Below are positions 28,963 through 37,313 of a stretch of 64,000 nt of DNA, piece by piece. How positions within the stretch are numbered: position 1 is the first letter of the stretch; each line of letters starts with the position of its first letter. The DNA is from Clostridium tunisiense TJ (lineage in GTDB: Bacteria; Bacillota; Clostridia; Clostridiales; Clostridiaceae): positions 310,001-374,000 of the forward strand of contig NZ_AMQH01000002.1 in assembly GCF_000300195.1 (NCBI RefSeq), in the 5' to 3' direction. Position numbers and translations under genes: made by a program. Under the pieces are notes generated by a model, which ran no database searches, was not told where the DNA came from, and saw only the letters and a list, made by a program, of their open reading frames with translations.

Positions 28963-29805
28963 TTAAACTGTAGTTGTAACAAACACTTCTTTATATTTTT
29001 CCTTTAACTTTTCATAACAGCTTTCTGCTGTAGCTCTATGTTCAAAGAAACCAAATACCGTTGGTCCACTTCCAGTCATCATGGCTCCTAAAGAACCTTC
29101 TTCTAGCATAAAGTCCTTAATCTCCTGTATTTCCTTATGATTTTTAATAGTAACCTGTTCCAGCAAGTTCATCATATTTTTAGCCACATAACTAACATCC
29201 TCTTTTTCCATAGCCTTAATTAACTCTTCAGTATTTGGATGATCCTTAACTTCCTTTATATCAAAAGACTTATATACGCCTACAGTGGACACCCCAAAAT
29301 TAGGTTTTACCACTAGCAATACTTTTCCCCAGAAAGAGCTAAGAGGTGTAATTACTTCCCCAATTCCTTCACAAAGAGCCGTGCCGCCAATAATGCAGTA
29401 AGGCACATCCGCACCAATTTTCACTCCTAATTTCATTAACTCTTCATCACTAACCTGAGGGTTATATAAATCTCTCATGGCTCTTAAAGCTGCTGCTGCA
29501 TCGGTGCTTCCCCCTGCCATACCAGCTTCCATTGGAATGTTTTTATCAATGTGAACCTTCACTCCACCTTGAACCCCATATGTATTTTTAAATAGTTCTA
29601 TAGCCTTATATACTAAATTTCTGTTATCCGTGGGTATGCCTTCTTTATTGCAAGCAATATGTATCCCTTCACCACAAGGTTCAAAGGTAAGCTCATCATA
29701 AATATCTACAGTTTGCATAATCATTCTAAGCAGATGATATCCATCTTTTCTTTTTCCAACCACGTCTAAAGATATATTTATTTTACCGTATGCTTTTAAT
29801 TTCAT
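28963..29805 (-). CDS. ispE: 4-diphosphocytidyl-2-C-methyl-D-erythritol kinase
   Basis: This GHMP-family kinase (280 residues) phosphorylates CDP-ME in the MEP isoprenoid pathway. It has KAYGKINISLDV at the N-terminus, the GHMP ATP-binding loop IPMEAGMAGGSTDAAAALR (about 92-110) and C-terminal GAMMTGSGPTVFG. The ATG at 29805 gives the family's standard MKLKAYGKIN start. GGTTGGTG precedes it. IspD of the same pathway is encoded separately at 50238. Confidence 0.96.
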   Translation of the reverse strand: MKLKAYGKINISLDVVGKRKDGYHLLRMIMQTVDIYDELTFEPCGEGIHIACNKEGIPTDNRNLVYKAIELFKNTYGVQGGVKVHIDKNIPMEAGMAGGSTDAAAALRAMRDLYNPQVSDEELMKLGVKIGADVPYCIIGGTALCEGIGEVITPLSSFWGKVLLVVKPNFGVSTVGVYKSFDIKEVKDHPNTEELIKAMEKEDVSYVAKNMMNLLEQVTIKNHKEIQEIKDFMLEEGSLGAMMTGSGPTVFGFFEHRATAESCYEKLKEKYKEVFVTTTV

Positions 29806-30347
29806 TGTATTCACCAACCTATACGTTTTCTTCCACATAGATAAACTACATCTTAATTTTAAATAAAGTTAATCTCTTACTTCTTTAGAGTAATAAACTC
29901 TTTGAATTTGGAAGTGGTTTATCTATATTATTTAAACTTAGTATAGTATATAGTTTGCAACATATGCAAACTAATTTATACTTGTAAACAATAAAGAAAG
30001 CATAATCCTCTGCTGTACCTATATCTAAACGAAATGCAGACTGTTAGTGATATGGGGTTCTATGATAGAAATTTAACTCTGGTTCCTATAGCATTAGACA
30101 AATATTAAATACAGTAAGTCACCCTATACTTATTCATTTATTTAATTAAAATGGAAGCTTATAAAATAAACAGAAAAAATTAATAGAGGGCCTGCCCTAA
30201 AGGCTAAACCCCCTTAATATAAATAAAGTAAAAACATTATGTCTTATTAATTACTATCTATAAATAGTAATATTTCTCAGCACTTTTAAAGGTAGTTAAA
30301 GTTTTGTTTTAGGTAAGGAACTGAGTTATAACATAATTGGAAAATCC
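29806..30347. other. Intergenic region ispE / SPOCS-LysM gene
   Basis: There is no gene here. A 9-bp hairpin TAGTTTGCA/TGCAAACTA lies at 29951-29973. A degraded copy of the dispersed repeat (TTAACTCTGGTTCCTATA) ends near 30095. Otherwise the stretch is AT-rich without obvious signals. Confidence 0.4.
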
Positions 30348-31910
30348 TTATACTACAGCTCTTCCTGGAATAATTAACTTTTGAGTTGGCTTAATATCTG
30401 CATTTTCAGCCATATCATTTATAGCCATTATCTCTTCCTTAGTAGTAAAGTATTTCTTAGCTATTTGCCATAAAGTATCTCCTGGCTGAACTACATAAAT
30501 GATGATACTTGCTTTTTTCTTAGGAACTTCATTTTCTGAAGCCTGTAAGTCCACTAGGAACTTTTTCTTAGCATTATAGCAAACCTTGCATTGAGCTCTA
30601 ACAATAGCTCTAATAGAAATATTTCCAACCTCAACACTAGCTTCTAACATTTCTAAGTAAACCTTTGATATTGCATCCATATTATCCATAGCACCACTTA
30701 TTTCTATTTGAGAAGTAAATGGTATTTCATCAGAGATAGACGCCACATAGGCTGCTTCATCCTCTGTAGAATACAACACATCAACTTTTAAAACTCCTTC
30801 AATAGTTACCTTATCATCACAAATCTTCTTATCAATAATTGTCACTATTCCATTAGCCATTATAACCTTATTTGGTTTAGGCATATCCTCTCCAACTTCA
30901 ATATCACCCTTAACAAGACTTTCGTGTTGTCCTTGTCCTTGGATAACATTTATATGATATTCCTCTGCATTCATATCCAAGATATTAGTTGGTGAGTAAG
31001 CATCTTCAATCATTTCTACTTCTTCTTTATACATAACATGAGTGCAGGTCTTTACTAAGAATTCTATATCAATTATTCTATTTTCACCCATATCATCTTC
31101 CCTTACATCATGTTCAAAGGAAGCTACCATAAAATCTGTATAATGCTCCATATTTGGTTTTAAGAAATCCACATTAAGTTCCTTGTTTAGTGGAACATTT
31201 GCACAAACTGAAACTAAATCCTTGCAGCCTTTAACCTTATATAATATAGTCACATTAGCTACTGCCTCTACACGTATTCCACCATCAAATAATCTAATAT
31301 CCTTCTTACCTATGTTAACATTATAATTAACCACTTTACCTACTTCAGGTTTATCCATGTCTACTTTTATTTCAGCCTTCCCAATTATTTCTCCATTAAT
31401 TGGATCCATAACCTTGTCTATGGTCATTGGATTTTTCAAAAACTGAAGGTCATTACCATTTTCTACATCCTTAACTATTTCAAAGGAGTTCATCTTATAA
31501 GAATCACACTTAATGCTCATGATTCCTTGAATAGCTATTTTTCTTTCATTTATAATTATGCATTTTACATCTTCCATGCATAAATCTATTTCACAAAGCA
31601 TGTCATTAGTAGCACCATTAACATCAAGACTGCTTGCGAATTTAGAATTATAAGTAACAGGATGAGCTTCAATAACCTCATCTTCTTTAGCCATGTAAAG
31701 AACTGTATATTGAATTTGTCCCTCTACATTGACCTTTCCATTTGAAACCTCTTTATTTGTTACCATAGGCTTAGCATCTAGTGTTAACACTTCATTCACA
31801 TCTGGAAGTGTATCTGGTATTACGTATTCTTCTTTTACCACCATGTCTGTTGAATTTTGACCTAATAATTGCTCGTACTCTATATTGTCCTTGATTAAAT
31901 CCAAGCGCAT
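30348..31910 (-). CDS. SPOCS (DUF3794) and LysM domain spore coat/cortex protein
   Basis: The 520-residue protein has about three SPOCS (DUF3794) modules covering residues 1-455 and a C-terminal LysM domain (about 473-518, YVVQPGDTLWQIAKKYF...LIIPG) that binds peptidoglycan. Such proteins are spore envelope components in clostridia, comparable in role to SafA/SpoVID morphogenetic proteins that tether the coat to the cortex. No signal peptide is present, as expected for synthesis in the mother cell. ATG at 31910 follows AGGAGGG. A sporulation-controlled promoter is expected; two Spo0A boxes lie 66-119 bases upstream but may belong to the divergent transcript. Confidence 0.9.
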   Translation of the reverse strand: MRLDLIKDNIEYEQLLGQNSTDMVVKEEYVIPDTLPDVNEVLTLDAKPMVTNKEVSNGKVNVEGQIQYTVLYMAKEDEVIEAHPVTYNSKFASSLDVNGATNDMLCEIDLCMEDVKCIIINERKIAIQGIMSIKCDSYKMNSFEIVKDVENGNDLQFLKNPMTIDKVMDPINGEIIGKAEIKVDMDKPEVGKVVNYNVNIGKKDIRLFDGGIRVEAVANVTILYKVKGCKDLVSVCANVPLNKELNVDFLKPNMEHYTDFMVASFEHDVREDDMGENRIIDIEFLVKTCTHVMYKEEVEMIEDAYSPTNILDMNAEEYHINVIQGQGQHESLVKGDIEVGEDMPKPNKVIMANGIVTIIDKKICDDKVTIEGVLKVDVLYSTEDEAAYVASISDEIPFTSQIEISGAMDNMDAISKVYLEMLEASVEVGNISIRAIVRAQCKVCYNAKKKFLVDLQASENEVPKKKASIIIYVVQPGDTLWQIAKKYFTTKEEIMAINDMAENADIKPTQKLIIPGRAVV

Positions 31911-31975
31911 AACAATATCCCTCCTAAAATACCTACTAATAATTTATATAGACAACCATAAAAAAATATAACTAA

Positions 31976-32029
31976 TGTCGAAAAAAAATATAGTACAAAT
32001 TTCGCTATAAATTGTTGACATATGTCGAA
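31976..32029. promoter_or_regulatory. Pair of Spo0A boxes
   Basis: Two perfect TGTCGAA sequences (31976-31982 and 32023-32029) match the 0A-box bound by Spo0A~P. The second falls in the spacer of the plus-strand promoter at 32015. Confidence 0.6.
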
Positions 32030-32043
32030 AATTATTTTACAAT
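32015..32043 (+). promoter_or_regulatory. Strong sigma-A promoter of an orphan short transcript
   Basis: TTGACA, 17 bases and TACAAT are directed away from the SPOCS gene toward a terminator 60 bases on, with no coding gene between. Confidence 0.7.
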
Positions 32044-32049
32044 TAAGAT

Positions 32050-32135
32050 GGTTATTGACCATATAACCTCTCATAAATTCTCAATACCCTTTTATACCAT
32101 AGCTGAAAGATGGATTTTCCATCTTTCTTTTTTTT
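32050..32135 (+). ncRNA. Candidate small RNA (about 86 nt)
   Basis: It is delimited by a near-consensus promoter (32015-32043) and a canonical terminator (stem GAAAGATGGA/TCCATCTTTC at 32105-32127, then eight T). The 5' part can fold as GGTTAT/ATAACC. The only ATG frame runs through the terminator, so it does not look coding. A Spo0A box in the promoter spacer suggests control at sporulation entry. I recognise no known RNA family. Confidence 0.55.
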
Positions 32136-32250
32136 ATGGAAATATTTTTACCCCTTATAAGCTCCAGCCCTATATACATTAGCTTTGTACATTTAATTAT
32201 ATTAAGGCTGCTTCTAAAATAGAACTGATGATAAAAAAATATAAAAAAAG

Positions 32251-32283
32251 AAAAGGTGAAGTATTTTAGTACTTCACCTTTTT
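32251..32283. terminator. Terminator of veg (bidirectional)
   Basis: AAAAGGTGAAGTA / TACTTCACCTTTT with a six-base loop and A/T runs on both sides. Confidence 0.9.
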
Positions 32284-32365
32284 ATGAATAAAACTGTATA
32301 GATTGCTTAATATTAAATACTAAACAAATATAAATCCTAGATGTCATCATTAAAATTATGTTTTA

Positions 32366-32602
32366 CTAAACTGCAAACACTAACTGAACAGTCTTTGTTA
32401 GCACATCGCTATAACTGTATGTAACAGTCCTTTGAGTTGCATTTTCTAGTCTAATTACAAATATACTGTCATAAGTTTTCTCTAAAACGCCGTCATTAAC
32501 TATAATCTTTCTTCTGCCGCCGTTAGCCTTTAATGTTACCTTTTCGCCAACATGACTCTCAATGTCGTTTTTAATTGAAGTCAATACATTTTTTCTCTCC
32601 AT
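32366..32602 (-). CDS. veg: Veg family protein
   Basis: This 78-residue protein is a short SH3-like beta-barrel conserved through Firmicutes. In Bacillus, Veg is highly expressed and promotes biofilm matrix genes by antagonising SinR. The family core is clear: IKNDIESHVGEKVTLKANGGRRK and the C-terminal RTVTYSYSDVLTKTVQL. The ATG follows GAAGGTG. Two near-consensus promoters lie directly upstream, in keeping with the very strong veg promoter known from Bacillus. Confidence 0.93.
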   Translation of the reverse strand: MERKNVLTSIKNDIESHVGEKVTLKANGGRRKIIVNDGVLEKTYDSIFVIRLENATQRTVTYSYSDVLTKTVQLVFAV

Positions 32603-32625
32603 GGTAGCACCTTCTTTCTCTTTAT

Positions 32626-32695
32626 ATTATAAGGGTAAAACTCATTTATGTCAAGTAAACCTACAATTGTACAATATGAACATTATATTTGTCAA
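32626..32695 (-). promoter_or_regulatory. Tandem sigma-A promoters of veg
   Basis: Proximal: perfect TTGACA (32649-32654), 17 bases, TATAAT (32626-32631). Distal: TTGACA (32690-32695), 18 bases, TACAAT (32666-32671). Confidence 0.9.
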
Positions 32696-32744
32696 TGTTA
32701 AAATTCTGTTAAATTTCTTGAATTATTGCATAACTTGGGTTTTT

Positions 32745-32751
32745 TGTCGAA
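32745..32751 (+). promoter_or_regulatory. Spo0A box upstream of veg
   Basis: Perfect TGTCGAA inside TTTTTGTCGAATAT, 50 bases beyond the distal veg -35. Confidence 0.4.
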
Positions 32752-33309
32752 TATGTAAATATTAAATGTTAAAAGTTTCAACTGAATTAGATACCTAGAA
32801 GGAAACCAACTCTTGTAAGATTTCATCTTTATAAAGATATTTTCATATGTTAAACAAAACAACTTACTACTTAAAAAGTATTCTTTATTTTTTCACTTTT
32901 TCATTTCAAAATCCGAGATTAGTATGTGCTTAAATACATTTATATATTCTACTTCCATATAAATTTATAAATTTTTAACAACTTATTTAAGAAAATTTTA
33001 TCTGTACAGTTTTTTTATAAAGAACTTATAGAATTGCTAAAATTAAATTGGCTTTTATACATGAGAAGTTCCTATAGAAAAAACTACTCTATAGGAACTC
33101 TTTATAGTCATAATCTTCTTGGGGTTATCCTTGAGACTTCTTTAAAATTCTCTAAAGTTAATTGCTCTATAAAATATTAATAAAAGTAAATATATTCATA
33201 CTTAAAAGTATAAATATACATTATATCTAGACCCTCTTTAATTTTATATCTCACCAACAAACCAATAGAGCTAATAGAACTGATAATTTACTATTAAATT
33301 TAAAGGTTA
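32752..33309. other. Intergenic region veg / yabG
   Basis: There is no gene here. A 12-bp perfect hairpin AGTTCCTATAGA (33067-33078) / TCTATAGGAACT (33088-33099) may end the yabG transcript; its T tail is weak. A half copy of the dispersed repeat (AAGGAAACCAAC) is at about 32808. The rest is AT-rich. Confidence 0.4.
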
Positions 33310-34230
33310 TTATCTTATATACTGAGATTTAGGATAACCTTCTCTGTACTTACCCCTTGTTTGAAGGCCTCCAACACCCTTTATTCCTGTAATGGTATTT
33401 TGTATAGCATCTTGTAAATCCACAATTTCATTAATATTGGTATAAGCAATTTTTTCACAAATCATTACAGGGTCCAGACAATGAATAAGAACTCTGCTAG
33501 GGGAACTAGCAAAATTAGCACCTGCATCCAAAAGCGCCTCATAATTTGATTGGCAAGCGCCTGCAAAAATAACTAGTTCATCATAGTCAGACTTATAGGC
33601 TCTTAAAATAGATACACATTCCACGAAATATCTAGAATTCCTGTAATTACTTAAATCCATATAATCGGGAGCATCCTTTGTCATTCCATCATGCCCAGTA
33701 ATAACTACTATATCAGGATTTACTTCCTTAACTAGGTCTAGAATTTCTAAAGGTTGATCCTTTTCTGCTATAACTTTTCCTACAGCTTCAATAGAAAGTT
33801 GCTTGTAGGTTTTTAGACACACTTCCAAGTATCCTGGATCTCCATCTATGTGAAGGACTTTTCCTGGTCTTCCAAAAAACATTTCTTTGTTTGGCATGGG
33901 TATAGGGTTATTAGTTTTACTCTTTCGCCCCTTTACATAATAAGTATCCTCTAGAACCTTAGCAGGCTCCCCTCTATATTGATTCCCAGATCTACTTAAG
34001 AGGATTTTCTTAATAGAAGCATTTACCTTCTTGTTAAACACCCTATCCATTTCCCCTAATTCATCTTCACTTACTAGCTCTAAATCTTCTTCTAGGCAAT
34101 CTGCTTCAATTCTAATATTTAATCCTTGAAGGATAAACTTTTCTACCCCATACTCTTCTCTTATATCAATGACTTTAAAAACAATGTCCCCATCATAAGA
34201 TCTTCTTACTACTCTATCTCCAATTTTCAT
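33310..34230 (-). CDS. yabG: Sporulation-specific cysteine protease YabG
   Basis: YabG (306 residues, usual length 290-310) is a mother-cell protease that processes coat and cortex proteins, in clostridia including pre-pro-SleC and CspBA. It has an N-terminal SH3-like region (1-55), then the YabG catalytic domain with FFGRPGKVLHIDGDPGYLEVCL, VITGHDGM and FAGACQSNYEALLDAGANFASSP, which supply the candidate catalytic His and Cys residues. A sigma-K-type promoter (34260-34288) precedes it. Sigma-K control of yabG is established in Bacillus, so this is a useful local reference for other such promoters here. Confidence 0.96.
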   Translation of the reverse strand: MKIGDRVVRRSYDGDIVFKVIDIREEYGVEKFILQGLNIRIEADCLEEDLELVSEDELGEMDRVFNKKVNASIKKILLSRSGNQYRGEPAKVLEDTYYVKGRKSKTNNPIPMPNKEMFFGRPGKVLHIDGDPGYLEVCLKTYKQLSIEAVGKVIAEKDQPLEILDLVKEVNPDIVVITGHDGMTKDAPDYMDLSNYRNSRYFVECVSILRAYKSDYDELVIFAGACQSNYEALLDAGANFASSPSRVLIHCLDPVMICEKIAYTNINEIVDLQDAIQNTITGIKGVGGLQTRGKYREGYPKSQYIR

Positions 34231-34259
34231 AACATCATCTCCATTAAAGACTTGTATTA

Positions 34260-34288
34260 CATACTATGTACTTTAATTAATAATGGTG
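34260..34288 (-). promoter_or_regulatory. Sigma-K-type promoter of yabG
   Basis: CACC, 16 bases, then CATAGTATG, against the consensus mACm-N16-CATAnnnTA (one mismatch). Confidence 0.7.
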
Positions 34289-34342
34289 AGATTAATTAGT
34301 ATTTTTTTATTTGTAGTTATATATTTAAACAATTTATTAACA

Positions 34343-34360
34343 TTGATATATTTTTAACAA
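34343..34360 (+). promoter_or_regulatory. Rex-type redox operator of adhE
   Basis: TTGATATATTTTTAACAA matches 12 of 14 defined positions of the Rex site TTGTTAAnnnnTTAACAA and abuts the adhE -35. Rex would repress at low NADH/NAD+. Confidence 0.65.
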
Positions 34361-34366
34361 AACCTA

Positions 34367-34394
34367 TTGCATTTTTTATCCAAGATTATATAAT
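34367..34394 (+). promoter_or_regulatory. Sigma-A promoter of adhE
   Basis: TTGCAT, 16 bases, perfect TATAAT, 43 bases before the start codon. Confidence 0.7.
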
Positions 34395-34437
34395 GTAATT
34401 AGTTAAATAAATAACAAACTTCAAGGGGGTATATCCT

Positions 34438-37107
34438 ATGTCAAAACCAACTAATACTATTCCAAATTCCAAAAGCAATGATTCAAACATAGATTCTACA
34501 AGTGTATCATCTTCTGTTCAGAAATTAAAAGAAGACCTAACAGTTAATGCTGAGAACACTGTAGAGACGAACATTGATAAACTTGTATCAAACGCAAGGC
34601 AAGCTTATATAGATTTCTTGGCTTATGATCAAGATGAAATAGATTTAATAGTTAAAAAAATGACAATCTCAGCTTTAGCTAAGCATAGAGAACTTGCTAA
34701 AATGGCAGTAGAAGAAACAGGCATGGGAGTCTATGAGGATAAAATTACTAAGAATATTTTTGCTTCTGAGTATGTTTACAACAGTATAAAAAAACTAAAG
34801 ACTGTGGGAATTATAAGTGAGAATGATGAAGAAGATTATATGGAAGTAGCAGAGCCAATCGGAGTAGTTGCAGGAGTCACACCAACTACAAATCCAACTT
34901 CTACTACAATTTTTAAATCACTAATTGCTATTAAAACAAAAAATCCAATAATCTTTAGTTTCCATCCAAGAGCTCAAAAATGCAGTGTAGAGACCGCAAG
35001 AATTGTTAGAGATGCAGCAATAAAAGCAGGGGCTCCAGAAAATTGTATTCAATGGATTGAAACCCCATCTATAGAAGCATCTCAAAAACTAATGTTCCAT
35101 CCTGGAGTAGATATAATTTTAGCTACTGGTGGCCCTGGAATGGTTAAATCAGCTTATTCTACCGGAAAACCAGCACTAGGTGTTGGAGCTGGAAACGTGC
35201 CTTGCTACATTGAAAAAACTGCCAACTTAAAAAGAGCCGTAAACGATCTTGTACTTTCAAAGTCCTTTGATAATGGAACAATTTGTGCCTCTGAACAAGC
35301 AGTTATTATAGATAGAGAAGTGTCTGAACAGGTTATAGGCCTTCTTAAAGAACGTAGATGTCACTTTTTAAATAAAGAAGAAATGAAAAAACTTCAAAGG
35401 GTTGCTATAGATGAAAAAAGACAATCTATGAATGCAGATATAGTTGGTCAAAGTGCTGAGAAAATAGCTAAAATGGCCGGCATAGAAGTTCCAGATGGAA
35501 CAAAAATTTTGATTTGTGAGCTTGAAGGTATTGGAGAAAAGTATCCTTTATCAAGAGAAAAGTTAAGTCCTATTCTTTCAATGTTTATCGCTGATACTAC
35601 AGAGGAAGGAATTCATCGTGCTGAAGAAATGATTGACTTCGGCGGCCTTGGACACTCTGCTGTACTACACTCCACTGACAATAAGGTTATAGAAGAGTTC
35701 TCAAGAAGAGTTAAGGTTGGAAGAATAATTATTAACTCCCCTTCTTCTCAAGGAGCTATAGGAGATATTTATAATGCAAATTTACCATCTTTAACTTTAG
35801 GTTGTGGAACTATGGGCCGAAACTCAACTACTCAAAACGTAAGCGCACAGAACTTAATTAATATTAAAAGAGTAGCAAAAAGGAGAGTAAACATGCAATG
35901 GTTTAGAGTACCAGAGAGAATCTACTTTGAACCTGGCTCATTACAATACCTAGAAAAATTGCCAGGGAAAAAAGCTTTTATAGTTACAGATAAGTTTATG
36001 GATAAACTTGGTTATGTATCAAGAGTTATGAACCACTTAAAGAAAGCTAATTTTGATGTAAATATATTTTTAGATGTGGAGCCAGATCCATCTACAGAAA
36101 CTGTAATGAGAGGAACTGCTCAAATGAGAAGCTTTGAGCCAGATGTAATCATTGCCCTTGGTGGTGGTTCAGCTATGGATGCTGCTAAAGGAATGTGGCT
36201 TTTCTATGAAAATCCTGAAGTTGAATTTGATGGCTTAAAATTAAGGTTTATGGATATACGAAAAAGAGCTTTTAAGTTCCCAAAACTAGGTAAAAAAGCT
36301 AAAATGGTAGCAATTCCAACTACTTCTGGAACAGGTTCTGAGGTTACTGCTTTTGCAGTTATCACAGATAAAGCTAATAGTATAAAATATCCTTTAGCTG
36401 ATTATGAGCTAACTCCTGATATTGCAATTATAGACCCAGAATTAGTTATGACAGTACCACCTTCTGTTACTGCAGATACTGGAATGGATGTATTAACTCA
36501 TGCTATAGAAGCTTATGTTTCAGTAATGGCTTCTGACTATACTGATGCCCTTGCATTAAAAGCTATTGAGTTAGTATTTAAATATTTGCCAACAGCTTAT
36601 AGAGAGGGGAATAACGCCCTTGCAAGAGAAAAAATGCACAATGCTTCTTGTATAGCTGGTATGGCTTTCACTAATGCCTTCCTTGGAGTTAACCACAGCA
36701 TAGCTCATAAGCTAGGTTCTGAGTTCCATATTCCTCACGGAAGAGCAAATGCTATAATGCTACCTCACGTAATAAGATATAACGGAAGCAATCCAAGTAA
36801 ATTGGTATCCTTCCCTAAATATGAGTACTATAAAGCACCTGAAAAGTTCCAAGAAATTGCTAAACACTTAGACTTAGGCCATAGCACTCCTGAAGAGGCT
36901 ATTGATAACTTAGTGGAAGCTATTAAAGCTTTAATGAAGGAACTTAATGTACCAACTTCACTGAGCCAATGTGGAGTTTCTAAGGCTCATCTAGACTCTG
37001 TACTAATGGAACTAGCTGATGAAGCTTTTGAAGATCAGTGTACTACTGCAAACCCAAGGCTTCCACTAGTAAGTGAAATTGCAGAATTAATAACTAATGC
37101 TTACTAA
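34438..37107 (+). CDS. adhE: Bifunctional acetaldehyde-CoA / alcohol dehydrogenase
   Basis: AdhE (889 residues) reduces acetyl-CoA to acetaldehyde and then ethanol, regenerating NAD+; it forms spirosomes. The N-terminal CoA-dependent aldehyde dehydrogenase domain (about 45-465) has the catalytic Cys in FDNGTICASEQ. The C-terminal iron-type alcohol dehydrogenase (about 490-885) has GGGSAMDAAKG, TTSGTGSEVT and iron ligands in HAIEAYVS, NHSIAHKLGSEFHIPHGRAN. A Ser/Asn-rich extension of about 35 residues at the N-terminus is absent from typical AdhE (about 865). ATG at 34438 follows AAGGGGG. It is monocistronic, with a Rex operator upstream. Confidence 0.98.
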   Translation: MSKPTNTIPNSKSNDSNIDSTSVSSSVQKLKEDLTVNAENTVETNIDKLVSNARQAYIDFLAYDQDEIDLIVKKMTISALAKHRELAKMAVEETGMGVYEDKITKNIFASEYVYNSIKKLKTVGIISENDEEDYMEVAEPIGVVAGVTPTTNPTSTTIFKSLIAIKTKNPIIFSFHPRAQKCSVETARIVRDAAIKAGAPENCIQWIETPSIEASQKLMFHPGVDIILATGGPGMVKSAYSTGKPALGVGAGNVPCYIEKTANLKRAVNDLVLSKSFDNGTICASEQAVIIDREVSEQVIGLLKERRCHFLNKEEMKKLQRVAIDEKRQSMNADIVGQSAEKIAKMAGIEVPDGTKILICELEGIGEKYPLSREKLSPILSMFIADTTEEGIHRAEEMIDFGGLGHSAVLHSTDNKVIEEFSRRVKVGRIIINSPSSQGAIGDIYNANLPSLTLGCGTMGRNSTTQNVSAQNLINIKRVAKRRVNMQWFRVPERIYFEPGSLQYLEKLPGKKAFIVTDKFMDKLGYVSRVMNHLKKANFDVNIFLDVEPDPSTETVMRGTAQMRSFEPDVIIALGGGSAMDAAKGMWLFYENPEVEFDGLKLRFMDIRKRAFKFPKLGKKAKMVAIPTTSGTGSEVTAFAVITDKANSIKYPLADYELTPDIAIIDPELVMTVPPSVTADTGMDVLTHAIEAYVSVMASDYTDALALKAIELVFKYLPTAYREGNNALAREKMHNASCIAGMAFTNAFLGVNHSIAHKLGSEFHIPHGRANAIMLPHVIRYNGSNPSKLVSFPKYEYYKAPEKFQEIAKHLDLGHSTPEEAIDNLVEAIKALMKELNVPTSLSQCGVSKAHLDSVLMELADEAFEDQCTTANPRLPLVSEIAELITNAY

Positions 37108-37124
37108 TATTCATTAAGTCATGC

Positions 37125-37155
37125 TAACCGCCGCTGATATAATTAGCGGTGGTTA
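37125..37155 (+). terminator. Hairpin after adhE
   Basis: TAACCGCCGCT / AGCGGTGGTTA, 11-bp stem with one G-U pair and no T run. Confidence 0.55.
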
Positions 37156-37270
37156 ATATAAACAACTCTAGTTAGTAGCAATAATTCCTACTAACAATTA
37201 GCACTAGCTCTTATTAATATCACTATTGCATTACTATAATTACCCCTTATAGTAATTACTAGGTAAAACT

Positions 37271-37313
37271 AAAATCCCAGGCTATGAACAGCACACTCAT
37301 AGCCTGGGATTTT
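37271..37313. terminator. Bidirectional terminator adhE / deacetylase
   Basis: A 17-bp perfect stem (AAAATCCCAGGCTATGA arm) with a 9-base loop, flanked by A and T runs, at the deacetylase stop codon. Confidence 0.93.
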
